In this document: piece after piece, positions 46,608-59,100 of the stretch
How positions within the stretch are numbered: position 1 is the stretch's first letter
How the letters are laid out: the number at the start of each line of letters is the position of its first letter
NCBI GenBank assembly: GCA_003117195.1
Contig: BDSI01000122.1
Span: forward strand, 84,030 to 148,029
Direction of reading: 5' to 3'
From: Eudorina sp. 2006-703-Eu-15
Lineage: Eukaryota > Chlorophyta > Chlorophyceae > Chlamydomonadales > Volvocaceae
Length of the DNA: 64,000 nt
Notes under the pieces: generated by a model
What the model was told of the DNA's origin: nothing
Databases searched by the model: none
The model's input: only the letters and a program-made list of their open reading frames with translations
Translations under genes and position numbers: made by a program

Positions 46608-49376
46608 ATGGCGAGCTCATGGAGTTTCAGCCTTCTGCTGACGATCCTGGCCGTCCAAGGTGAGAGGTTCAAGCAGACCGGCCTGAGCTGGCGGTTTCGC
46701 CGCGGATCGGCCGAAAACTGCAGCCTCGGTGCACGCTAGGCATCATAAACAACACATATATCCTGTATTTATCGCACAAATAAGTCACCAAGCTCGGCGG
46801 TATGCAGCTGGCGGTTTTCCGTGAGAGTCTAAGACTTTTCCTGCTGCGAATTTCTAGGGCTACTGCGTTTTCAAAACGCTTTGCCTTGTTTTATGATCCA
46901 AGCAGGTTTGATGGCAACCTGCTGGCGCCACTTGGCGGAAGAGCTGCTGGTCGACCAACAATCCCAGGGTACCGTCGAAGAGGAGTGTCTGGCCGCGTTG
47001 CTGAGCTACATTACAGCGCAGGAAGGCGGCGAGTCTGATCAGATAAAGGACCAAGACGTAGCAGTGCGGCGCCGGTGTAACCTTGAGGTGGCTACGCCAG
47101 TACCCACTTACGGTTCATCCCCGCCACCACCGTCACGCAGCCCCGACCCAACAACCACGGGAGCAAGCCCACCAGTTTGCGCCTCGAAGAACTCAGTCTG
47201 TCTGTCAGTCAGCGCCACCAGCGGAACTACTCTGGACTCCTTCGTCCTAAAAGCCACAGGCTGGCAGAGCAGCTCAACCACCTTCCCTTACCTGGTCTAC
47301 GAGTTTGGCGTCCTGACCCCGTCGAACGGGAACGGAAACCCTGTCCATGAGCCGCAGCAGCCCTACTCTGCAGCGACCAGCGCAACTATTGTGGGCTTAT
47401 CATCCGGCAACAACAGCCTGTACGTTTGCGTTCGTGCTGCGAAGAGCTCCCTGACGCCCGTCGGGCAACGCACCTGCGCCAATGTCACGGTCACAGTCAG
47501 CGCCAAGGTGAGGCAGCCCTCATGTGCACGCATTTGTCAATATGCGCGATCACTTCGCGAGAGTCTTCGCATCGGGCACCGCGCATGGTTGTAGCGGGTA
47601 AGGGTATCAGAGATGGTCACTCTACGATGTGGGTCGCAGCTGCCTCCCTTGTTCGTTCTCGCAGCTGAACCTCCATGTCTGCGCGCTTCCGCCTCATGCT
47701 CCTCGCACGTGTAGGTGACTGCTGCGCAAGTGAAGGCTGAGCTGACAGCAATTCAGCAGGCAGTCGATTCGACCACTCTGGCCAACACCACGACGGTGGT
47801 CGCCATGGCCAAGCGCCTGGCGGCTGCCGCTGCCGCTTCCAACAGCACCGCAACGACCAACTCTGTGAAAACGCTCGCGACCGAGTTGCTAGGTCAGCTG
47901 GTGGCATCGCCGACAGTCAACGACACGAGCTCCGTTCTGATGATGTTTTCAGCGGTTAGCTCTTTGTGGCCTGTGACGAATGACCACGGGCGCGCAACTG
48001 CTCTGACCGGCATCAACACCCTGTCTCAGCGGCTCGCCTCCCAGTCACTTGCCGCCGAGGATGCGCAACCCGTGGCCGACTTTTTCGATGATATGGTTGG
48101 CGATGCCATGGGAATCGTTGCGGATTTTGCAGCCTCCGCGACCAACGGCAACGGCAACGGCAACAGCAAGAACGTCGCAGCGGCCCAGGCCTTGGCTGCG
48201 ACTGACGTCATGTCTTCACTCTTCACCAGTACAGATGCCCTTAGCAACAGCTTGCTCAATGGTGCAACTTGCAATGGCAGCTCCGTGACCTTCAGCACTC
48301 CTCGCTTGGTGACTGCTGTGGAATGTATGACGGCTGCCATACTGGCGAGCAGCGGCTTTTCTTCCGCCGTGCCCATCCCGACGGGTCAGACCTCCGCCAC
48401 TGGACGCCGGCGGCAGCGGCTCCTTGCCTCGGACTACAATGCGAACTCGCAGGTATCTGTCTCTCTGAGCCCCTCAGTCGGCCCTCTTTGCGCCGCGAAT
48501 CCAACCTGCTCGTCCACGGGTCTGGGCCTCAAGATGACCGTCTTGGCCGACACGTCGCTCCTGGTGGCCGCTCTCGGAGGCTCCGCCGTACCTCTGGCCG
48601 CGAACCTGTCGGACTACCGCTCCGGAGGTGCAGTTCAGATTATTTCACCGATTGTGCGCGTATCTGCGCGGGGAATACCGTCGTCGGCGATGGGAATTGC
48701 CAGCCTTTTGACAATCGGAATACCCATCAACCTTACGGCTATCACGGGGGGCAGCTCCAGAACGAACCGTGCCGTGGTTCGGCTGCAGGTGCGGTCTCAA
48801 CCCATATCAGGGATCTGCATATCTCAAATTAGAGGCATTAAAAATGCGTTGGTAGCCTAAGGCCATGCTACTTTTGCTCCCGGCCGTTAAAAACGGGAAC
48901 AAGTTTTTTGTTCTGTACAGCGCGGTTAGCGCGTGACTCACAAACCCGGTGCCGTATTGCATTGCTGCGAATGCAGGTTAAAAGAATGCTAGTAGGATTG
49001 CGCACACTGCACACTTGACCGACCCCGAAGACATGAGCCGTGTCGCATTCTGCCCTCGTCTGCCATGCAGGACTTCGGTGCGGGCGTTGTGGATGTGTCC
49101 TCGGGCATCAGCGCCACGCGATCGTCCACCCGCACCTTGAGCTCGGGTTCGCTCTACAGCAACGCGTATACAGTTTCTGCCGACAGCAACTTCCTGGGAG
49201 ACTTTATTGTTGTCCAGTACGACACCAAGAACACCACAAGCTCGGGTGCGGCAGCATCCCTGCCGGAGTTCGGTACCATCTCCACGGGCGGCGCTGCGCT
49301 GGCGTCGCGACCACTGCCTTTGCTGATGCTTGTCGCGGCCCTCGTGACCTCATTGTTGTTTTCCCCACTGATGTAA
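46608..49376 (+). CDS. REJ-like secreted, probably GPI-anchored surface protein (paralogue A)
   Basis: Four exons: 46608-46659, 46906-47507, 47715-48788, 49071-49376 (TAA), giving 677 residues with phases closed. Exon 1 is a signal peptide (MASSWSFSLLLTILAVQ). Exon 2 holds a variable N-terminus, a Pro-rich linker and a beta-rich module with the pattern F-L-x(5)-W ... YLVYEFGV ... LYVCVRA, as in PKD1/sea-urchin REJ modules. Exon 3 is a helical, Asn-glycosylation-rich region (many NST/NTT/NDT) followed by a beta-rich segment. Exon 4 ends GDFIVVQYD then a C-terminal hydrophobic tail (PLPLLMLVAALVTSLLF) with nothing cytoplasmic after it, typical of a GPI signal. No GPS cleavage motif or channel domain was found. 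REJ is a best match by pattern, not certain; a receptor or wall role is inference. It is nearly identical to paralogue C over much of exons 2-3. Confidence 0.75.
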
Positions 49377-52300
49377 AATGAGGTTTTGCGGACGACCTGA
49401 TTACAATCCGCGGCTTGGCTGAGGAAGAGGTGTGAGGGTGAGTGTGGGTGCTCCTTTGCCTTGTTTGTCCATTTGCGTTGTTTATCCTTGATGATGGTGA
49501 TGGTGTTATATGGCTTTACAAGCAAAGCACGGCTGGCTGTTTTGCGCGGGGATGATACGGTGTTTCGCTCGGTCGCACGCGGTACATTTGACTCTAGAGT
49601 ATAAAGCGATCATTGAGCACATTGTCGTATAAATTTAGAATTGTATTCATCTACATCGGCTGGGACGCCGGTTGTTTTGTATGTGCCGCACTGACATTCT
49701 TCATTCGAAGGGGCACGAAACGGTCGTGTTGTTCGTTCCCAAGTAGTGAAATAAAATTGGGTTGATTTTGGTCATCCTATTTCCGCGGCGTGTCTCATGC
49801 GTGCGAGATTAATTCGTCCATACCGTGTATATGCCCGTTTCCCGTACAGCGCTGCATGTTGTCGTGTGTCGAGATGCGACCTTCGATACCTGCGACTTAT
49901 CACCTCGTGCTTCGCAGAATTTAGTCCACTGCAATTTGTTTTGTGGATTATTGATTCTGAACTAGACACGGACTGCACTCTGGAGGTCGGTATGATTACC
50001 GATCTACAGTCGAGCGACGTTGTCGCAGTTAGTGTGCAATAATTCCTAAACCGTGGTATTTAGGCCCTAAGCCAAGTGCTTTTGCGGATAGAATCATTAG
50101 TACACAGTAGTGCGCTCTGTCGGAGAGGCTTCGTTGTGGATTGTTTACATATTTATTCTTCCACAATGGCCTTTGGGACGGTGCGGCTTAGTTATTACTG
50201 ATGTTAAAAGTGAACCCCGCGGATCATCGGTGGATAGTCTCCTCGACATACATTGCAAAAACGAAACCGCTCCACCTTGCGGCTAGTGACGTTCCTCAAG
50301 GTGTTGCAGATACTGCTGTGAAGTCTGGGCGGGGCGGACACGCTGGCTGCGCGCGCATGTGCTGTCAGTGTTGGGTTTGCGGCAGAGGGGACGAAGGGAG
50401 AGTGCGCACATGGTGGTGGAGTTGCATGGTTAAGCAGCATTGTTGGCACGTAGTGCCTGCAGCTGTAATGCCTGCCTGCCGGCTGTCGTTGGGACGCGAA
50501 ATGCCTGCCAGCTGTAAATCATGTGCTGACGGTCGATGACGTTAAAATGGCCGAGTCGCTGAAATTCCTTTGAATCCGTGAACATTACAGCGGACCCCAA
50601 ACAGGACCACAATAAGGACCTTCGGTGTCCATAGGGTCCAACACCGATTCCCAAGCTGTCGCGGCGCCGGATGCTGGTTTGGGCAGGTTGGTTGCCTCGT
50701 GTGGTAAAGGGATACTGGCAACCAATAATCACGCCTGCGCGCGCGTCCATACAGCAGGGTCATCACGGGTCACCTCGCACGGAATTTCCTCAGAACGCGC
50801 TGCTTCTGGCAGGTAGGTGCGGTCATGCCAGTGAGGTGAGCTGATGCTGCCTGGGCTGGGACGTGGTTCCTCTGGCCACTCTGGCCGTGTAAGCCGAAAG
50901 ACGGATTAGCGCTTGGGAAGCACATAAGCCCCCGTAATAAGGATTACCTGCCGTTGGCACCTGCACATAGTCCAGATACGTTGCCGCACAACCTACCCCA
51001 AAGCCCGACGCACCCTGTTGACGCTGCCCCTCTGCTGTGCACTGTTTGGGAGTGCGGCTCCGGGTGTCACCGATGGATGACCCTGGGGATATTCTGTCAA
51101 TCTGCGATCAGGCCTGCCGCATGTAAAAAGTACACACGGGTATACCTCTCTGCGCGCACGCTGAGGATCTGTAGCACGGCACATCTACTGACGACACGTG
51201 CGTCCTGACCGGGCATTCCGGTCGCATGCGCAGCTCCATCAGCAGCCTTGAGGGCAACCATGTATCCGTCCATCCCCGACACCGGCTTCCATCCGATTCA
51301 CCAGCGCCTCCCACCCAATTCGAATGCCCTTGCATGAGCCGAAACTTGTCCAAGCCTCTCCACCGCCAACGCGGTAGGGCCAGCGAGATACAGAGCAAGG
51401 AGGCAAGGTCATGGGCTCTACGCGGCTGTGCTTACCCCCCCTTCTGTGAAATCGGGCAGCAAAGCAACCAAAAATCAACGCACGGGGCGGCGCCTGCTCA
51501 CACAGGCGGCAAACACCGCCTTTCTGGAGTATGTGTGGTCCCCACACAACGGGTGTCATATAGTGACCTTCAACGATAAGAGGCTCATGCAGTCCTGTGC
51601 GTGATGTAGGCGGACGGTGGGCATTAAAGCCTAGAACGCCTACAACGAGCCGCGCCCACTGTCTTGCAGGGCCGTACCAGTACCCTGCAAAGAACTCGGG
51701 CTCTGTGCTTCGCCTAAATGCGCGAAGGGTTGATAACCATTGGCTTTACACGGCGACTCTTGGCGTCGAGCGGGAAACATGCCTAATCGCGGGATGTGCA
51801 GTTCTAGCTCCTCTGGTTACATTTGTTCGAAAACAACACGCCCTGCAACGACAACCACTCTGCTACGACCTGCAAGGGACACCCGTTAGCATTTTGTTCG
51901 ACGCTGGACCAGTGGCCGGTTGTTGCTGCAATGTCCAAACCGGCAGACGGCCGGTGGACACTGTAATGACCACTCCGTTGCAACCACCAAGCGTCCCACG
52001 CTGCCCACCCGAAGGGCTGCCCACCCGAAGGGTGTACTCTCCCGGGCGGGCGGGCGGGACTATGCCCCGGCAGAGGGGCAACAGCAATTATTATAATTAG
52101 CAACAACGGCAGATACCGAGTCGCAACCCAGCCGCCGCTGAACAAGCTGCGATGGCTCTGCCGCGCTGTACCGCGGCGTACAACAGTACAACCGAAATCA
52201 TTTCACCAATCGTCGCTAGAACCTGACTTCCCTGCTATTCATACTTCATTGCTAGAGAAGCCAACGTGCACGGGTGCGTGGGGAACCGCTGGGTAACGAA

Positions 52301-52965
52301 ACTCCAGCGCCTTCGCGTCGCCCACACAGGCACTTTCATAGAGGTTCTTAGCCAATCGGTGGGCGATTGAGGCAACAAGTGCATCCGCTGCCCTTCAGAG
52401 CGCATGCAGGGAAACTAGATATGACGCGCAGCCACAGCAACACAGTCTTGGAATACGACCGAGTTGCGCACTCGGTACAGGCGGGTACAGGGACCGGCCG
52501 TCAACTCTGGTAGACTTAGCGAGGCACGGCTTTTTCCAACCAAGAGTGGTGCACCTCATCTTAGGCCTTTCAAGTTTTGGTTGCCTCGCGAAGGGTCGGT
52601 AATCACCAGATGATCACCTGGATGGCCCCTTGAGACCGCGACCTTGGCCAATGTGTTGGTGTCCTTGCAAAAACGACACGCATATTAATTTTGATTCTCA
52701 CAGGACGCCAAGATGATTCCTGCGAAAACTCTGTGTGCAGCCCTTCCGGCAGCCTTCGTGGGTGCAGGTACGGCGCAACTGAAAACCGAGCTCTTGGCCG
52801 CTGTCTGCGATAAAAACTGGCTGAATCACCAAAATATAACTATTATACTTGCCAGATTTCATAATTCTGACCAACGAAGTGGACTTCGGTTTGAAGGCGT
52901 TCATTGATCGGACATTTGCGTCAAGAACCAACCTGGCAAGGAAACGTTTAGTGAGCTACACCACC
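49377..52965. other. Gene-poor spacer between paralogues A and B
   Basis: No gene recognised in 3.6 kb. It holds two transposon-end-like motifs (50200-50235 with TGAACCCCGCGGATCATCGG, and 50577-50600 with ATTACAGCGGACCCC) and the gene B upstream element at 52725-52786. Composition is AT-richer than the left half of the window. Confidence 0.5.
52725..52786 (+). promoter_or_regulatory. Upstream element shared by the REJ-like genes (gene B copy)
   Basis: About 180-240 bases before the gene B start: GCAGCCCTTCCGGCAGCCTT followed by GTACGGCGCAAC. Aligns with 46343-46407. Confidence 0.6.
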
Positions 52966-55900
52966 ATGGCATGCTCATGCGTGATTAATCTTCTGCTCGC
53001 GGTCCTGGCGGTCCAAGGTAAGCTGGGACGCAACCGCCCCAGAAAAAGGAGGCTCTCCCAGGTCTTGCGCTGAAGCCTGTTATGTGGCAGATTTGTTATG
53101 TGCAATAAATTCCCATGCATATTTGTCCAATTGAAGCGGCAGGGGCTTCGTGTGCATACATTGTTCGGTGTGCGACCACTGCCAAGCAGCAGGTTTGTGC
53201 GCGCCATAGAAGACGCCTCTCACCACCAATTTTGCGTAATTTTACACAGGGTTGTCTTCACGAGCAACGCGCATCCTGGCTGGATCGCAGCTCGACACGG
53301 GTGATTCGAGGGCCGAAGACGACTCGCTCTTTGCCCTACTCAGCAACAATGCCAACAACCAAGACCAAACCAATAACATAGACACAACAATTGATCTCAA
53401 CGGAAGCTTTAGGCCTCGGTACGATCTGCACGTGGAGTCGCCACCGCCAGTTTACGGTCCATCAACCCTGCCGACATCATCCCCGCCGGCTATTTACGAT
53501 GGACACCCAGTACCGTCCATGCCGTTGCCGCCTTCGCCAATTTTTAACACGCCATCACCTGCGACGGTGGGTGTGCGCATTGCATTCGACTCGCAACTTG
53601 ACATCTGCTCCAAGCTGAACCCCAGCCTTGTTCCTTACAGGAGCCCTCGCCTTGGCCAACGGCCTCCATGCCAGCTGCCCCACCCTCAAGCGCGCCGCCA
53701 ACTCCGCACCCAAGTCCATCGCTGAAGCCACTTCCGCTGCCGGATGCTGAGCTGGTTGCGCCGTTCTGCACAGCCGCGAATGCCACGTGTTTCCGCGTCA
53801 ACGCGACCACCGGAAACGCGCTCGACACATTCCTCCTTACTGCCGAGAGCTGGCAAAGCGCTTCCACAGTGTACTCCAGCCTGGTCTACGAGTTTGGTGT
53901 CGTCGGTTCCGCGGGCGTGCACAAGCCACGTCAACTGTACTCGGCAGAGCCATCCGCAACACTCGTGGGTCTGCCGACGGGCGCTGTGGGCCTCTACATG
54001 TGCGTCCGCGCGTTTAACGTATCCTCCACGACGCCCATTGGGCCTCGGAAGTGTTTGACGGTCACGGTACAAGTCACTGCACAGGTGAGCAAGACAGGTT
54101 ATGGCGTCCTGTTATGCTTGCCTCTGACGGTTTGGGCCTCGTATGTGATTTGGGTCGTTATCGGAGGGAAAGTTTAGACCGTTATCCTGGACTTACACGA
54201 GCCCCAATGTAGAACTGCCGGTGTAAATCCCCGGGCAACAGGATTGTGAGCCGAGCTATACAGCTACATAACAATACCAGTGCTTTTGGGCGTTTTTTGT
54301 TTGCCCTTGGGCCTCCGGCTCGTATGGGTATGTGCAGGTATGGGGTTACGCACCCCCCAACCATGTAACACACACACACACACATAACAATAGTTATTCC
54401 GGTAGGGATCAAGGTGTCAAGTCAAACGCAAGAGCTCAAATAGGGTGTTCCAAGACTGTCTTTTAGTTTCGGTGTTGTTATCACATGAGGTAAGCCTACC
54501 TCCTGTCCGCGGTTGGTCGCGGGGCCGTGTTTGCAGCAGCGCGGTGTTTTCTTCATGACGTACATGTTATCTTGGCTACTGAAACGACGGTGCTTCTGTC
54601 GCGTGACAACCCTCCGCAGGTCTCCTTGGAACAAGTGACTACTCAGATGACAATGATCGCGCAAGACCTCATGACGTTGTCCAATGCATCCACTTTAAGC
54701 GTGCTCGCCGTGACGCAGCGCCTGGCGGCCGTGGCTGCAGCGTCCAATACGTCCTCTGGATCCATGGACACACTCGCATCCACACTGCTCCAGAAGCTTG
54801 TAACTTCTAACGACACTGGGGCCGTCCTCATGGTGTTTGATGGGGTCAGCGCGCTCTGGTCCTTGGCGGGCAACCACGGCCGCGCAACTGCTCTGAGCGG
54901 TGTCAGCACTCTGTCTCAGCAGCTGGCCTCCCAGCCATTGGCCGCCGAGGACGCCCAACCCGTGGCCGATTTTTTCGACCATGTGGTTGGCGATGCCATG
55001 GGCTTGGTTGCGGACTTCGCAGTGGGCAGCACGGATTCTGCAGCCCGCTCTCATGCTGCACAGAATGTGCTCGCGTCGGTGACCAACGGCGCGGATGCCC
55101 TGACACGAGGCATCTTGAACGGCGCGGCCTGCAACGGCAGCACGGTCGCAGTGGGTGGGTCTCGTCTCGCCGCCGCAGCGCAGTGTTTGGCAGCAGCAGC
55201 GGCCGCAGCTGGCGGCTTTGTGACCTCTGTGGCTACTCCGGGCACGGCCGGCGCCACCGCCACGGGGCGCCGGCTCTTGTCTTCGGACTACAGCGCCATT
55301 TCGCCTGTCACCGCTTCGCTCAACCCGGCTGTAGGACCCCTCTGCGCCGCCGATCCAAACTGCGCATCCAAGGGCGTGGGGCTCACCGTCGCTGTGTTAG
55401 CAGATGCTTCTCTCCTTGTCGCAGCGCTGGGTGGTTCAGCCGTTCCCCTGGTCGCCAATCTTTCGGACTACCTCGCGGGCGGCCTGGCGGAGATTGTGTC
55501 ACCCATAGTGCGGTTCGCCGCGCCTTCGCTGCCAGTCTCCGCGAGCGGCCTGTCAGGTCTGCTAAGTTTCGACATACCGGTCAACATGACTGCGATTGCT
55601 CTGCACGGCGCCACAACGAAGAGGGTCATCATCCGTCTGCAGGTGTGTGTTCTGACCGTCGTGCGTGCGGGGAATCCGCACTTTGTCCTTGCTCACCTAG
55701 CCCCTTGCTTTTCTGTACCTAACGGTCTCGTACCACAATGTGTCGGCAGCTATTCACGTCGCTTGCCGCTCCTTATACGGCTTGTAAGTTCTGCATGCAC
55801 AGGTACACACGGCTCCACTTTTACGACTTATGTGCACCTGTATGACCGTGTGCACTTGCAGGATATGGGGGCAGCGGTCGTCGATCCTGCCTCGGGCATC

Positions 55901-56176
55901 TACGCGGGACGGTCCATCACTCGAACCCTGACGGCGGACGCCAGCGACTCGGCAGCGTTCGTCTCGGGCACGAGCAATTCCATGGGTAGTTTTGTCGTGG
56001 TGCAGTACAAGAGTGGGGGCGTCTCGACGGCCGGCGAGTCATCGTCCCCAACACCGTCCCTAACTCCGTCACCATCACCATCTGATGGCGGTGCACAGCA
56101 ACTCAAGCCCTTGACGCTGGTACACGGCGCACTCGTGGGCTTCCTGGTCTTGCTCTTCTTGAGCAATTATACTTGA
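52966..56176 (+). CDS. REJ-like secreted, probably GPI-anchored surface protein (paralogue B)
   Basis: Five exons: 52966-53017, 53250-53566, 53641-54084, 54620-55642, 55862-56176 (TGA), 716 residues, all phases closed. Signal peptide MACSCVINLLLAVLAVQ. The N-terminal exon is divergent and ends in a Pro-rich linker. Exon 3 holds the REJ-like module (W-Q-S-A-S ... LVYEFGVV ... LYMCVRAF). Exon 4 matches paralogues A/C throughout, including HGRATALSG, AAEDAQPVADFFDHVVGDAM and GGSAVPLVANLSDY. Exon 5 has GSFVVVQYK, a Ser/Pro-rich stalk and a terminal hydrophobic segment. It differs from A and C by an extra 74-base intron (53567-53640) in the Pro-rich linker and is clearly the older branch. Localisation at the cell surface is inferred from the signal peptide, glycosylation sites and tail. 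Confidence 0.75.
54368..54385. repeat. (CA)n microsatellite in paralogue B intron
   Basis: Nine CA units, in the intron 54085-54619. Confidence 0.7.
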
Positions 56177-59100
56177 GCAATTATACTCGTTAATGGATAA
56201 AGTCATTAGAAACAGAGTCGGATTGGGTATCAGCATGTGAGGCCGAAACGGCAAGGGGGAACAAGGAGTACGTATGTTCATGGGCTCACGTCTACGCATG
56301 TGCGCATTTTCATTAATTCAAAACCTAAACTCAATATATAGATGGAATAGCTGTGACAAGTTTTAGATGCGTGATTACCCGTAGCGCACAATATAATTTG
56401 GCAGATGGCCACATGGTCGAGTCGGTAGAAAGTCATTAATCAGCCATTAGTCAGCCATGAATCAGCACGTCGTTAGTTGCTGAATTGTACATATTGATTT
56501 TCCCAGGTTACATAAAGATTTTTGGTGATTGATCGCTGTTTGCACGCACTCACAGAATAGGACGGATTTGTACATACGGTCTGGTGCATTCGCATGGGAC
56601 CACATATGCCTTCTTTCTCCGTTGCGATCATGTATGCTTCTTTGTATATAATTTTGTGGATTTGAATAAATTTCGCTTCACTGCATCTTGTGTTTGCGCG
56701 CAACATCGGTAGCATTTGTAGGCTCTGCGATAATTTATACAGCGGGTTTAATGAATAATCATGAGTCGTCTCCCGTTCATGGTGCTCAGGAACTGTCGGA
56801 TTCGATTCCGACAGGTGTAGTTAGGACGCGCGATCCGGTGCCTGTTGCCCATGCACGTGTGTCGTGCGTGCGTGTGGCTTATTTCCAATAACATAATTCG
56901 TTTCAGCAATGGGAAGACATTTATATTGGCGGCCCTGATTGGGGACTGACCATACAACACAGCAACGCATCTCAGACTCGTATTACAGCGACGGGGAATT
57001 TAAGACCGGCCACCTGGCCGCCGCTTGCACGAGCCATGCCACATATGTCCAGGTGTGAGCGGTGCCATGTTGCTTCGGTGCTGGACGGGTGCGGCGCCAA
57101 GCCGGAACTATGCCTGCCGTTCTTGTAAATCGCGCAGTATCTACACTGTGACTTCACCGCGTCGGACAACCAGCAACATTACATTACGTGAGAACCCCTC
57201 CGATGGGGCGATGCAACGGCTCTTCAGTGCGCATTCACGTTCCATTGGGAAACTCTTACAGGTCCAGCTACCAGCAGAGGCAACAGCGACAGCCAGCCCT
57301 CAGACAGTGGGCAGAATTCCCAGCAGGTCCCAACAGGGAAATTGAGACCGCTCAGCTAATTGCATGAATGGCGAGGTCGGCGCGCGCCTGCAACCTGTGT
57401 CCAGTTTGCCGTGAAAGGCGCACGACCGCACCTACCTGTCAGCACAGTTGCAAGAGAAGCACACTTTTATGTCACTGGCACAAGATCACAGGAAGCACCA
57501 GCTTATCAATTTAAAAAGCTCCCACGGACCGGCGTGCGGTTTAGCTGCTTGACCTCTTGCAGCTCCCATCTCCGGCAGTGCCCCGTAGTCTTTGAAGGCT
57601 ACCGGGGCTCGCAGCGAGATCCGTGGGACCACGTGTTAGGGACCTCCGACAGGGCAAGCTCATGTGCTCACGTACAGAGGGAAGCGTTGGAACCGGCGGA
57701 TGCAAATCACAGCGGATTGGCTGGGCACGATGGCACACGTTCCACTGTGCGGAGCATGCGTGTGCGTGGCCGCAACGGCGGTGGGGCACGACGCGTGCAC
57801 CACCAACGTCCGGCTGTGCTGGCCGAAGGCTGACGGGGCAGGGCGCGCAGTGATTGCGAACGAACTTCACTTCTTCACAGGCTTCATGCTGTTGCTTGGG
57901 GTGCCGCGGCGCATGAGGGCATCGTTGGGCCTCATACAATCCGTGTTGCTGGTCTCTGGTGGTGTCCTGCGGTGTGTGGAGTCGTCCCACCAGCGGCCGC
58001 CGTGCGTCGCCATGGCCCATGAGCCAGGCGCGGACATCAACGACCTCGAACACGGGCATTCTTGGATGTATTACCGTACCGCTGTGCTGGCCTAGGTATG
58101 TATAAGGTGCCGATCTCTGGCTGCCAGTAGTGCGGCCAAGCTTCTCTCGGTCGTCCTATCCGCATCCGGTACTCGCAAGTTGCGTTGTTGCTTGGCCATG
58201 TGCCTACCTGGGCGCTTAGGTACGTGTATGGGCGGGGTGGCATGCGAATGCGAAGACAAACGCAGTCATCAGCGCATCATGCAGTGCACGACCCAGCCAC
58301 GGATCCACGCACGGAGTGCACCGGTCGGTTGCATCCTCGCAACCGTGACCAGCCGGCCGCGTTCGGCGTCCGGGCAACCATGTCCTCGCAAGGTCCACTG
58401 TAGCATCATTGAATAACTACCTGTATGCCCGTCTGCGCAACCACATCGCCGGACGCGAACCTCCCCAACGGCAATGTCAGACGCAAGTCCCGGCACAGAA
58501 TCCCGAGTGGTCAGCATGGCAGTGCGTACGTCTGCCACATACCCTTTTGCTGAGACAGAAAGACCAGGATTGGGGCCCCATCCACAGATACCGGTCCCGT
58601 CTCCCGTGGTACGCTACCCAACACGCACGCGGCACGTTGGCCGGCACCTGCCCAGTTGCGGTACTCGCTCCTTCGTCCGTTGGCGGAGGTACGTTCATCG
58701 GAACGAAGTCGGTGTTCCTATACCAACCAGCATGAGCAAGCGACACCACCGAACGCCGACGCGAGCTTCATGCATCACAGCTCGCTCGATGCGCACGGGT
58801 GGAACCCGTGCATTGGAAATGCCAAGCATGCAGAACACAAATCTTTACAGTTGTACAGCAATCAAAAGCAGTTTTGTTATCATTTCATCACCCTTCATGG
58901 CACCGCCGTTAAGTCGGTCTCACACTTGCATGACGGTGGATGCCTCACGCACCTACCCGTACACAGCTCGCTGCATTACACACCTATAACAGACAGAGGG
59001 CGGGAAGCCGCCGGATCGCCGCATGTGAAGAAAAACAACGTACGGTGGCTGCGGTGGCATACACACAACGGCCGCTTGCATGTCTGCAGTTGACCGACGC

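Noticed and set aside
56785..56825. tRNA-like T-arm (GTCGGATTCGATTCCGAC)
   Set aside because: The arm and loop look right, but no acceptor stem, D-arm or anticodon arm could be fitted around it at proper spacing.
57541..58095. Overlapping frames of 172 (-) and 143 (+) codons
   Set aside because: Both strands are open through the same GC-rich stretch, neither has a known motif, and there is no splice or start context to favour one.
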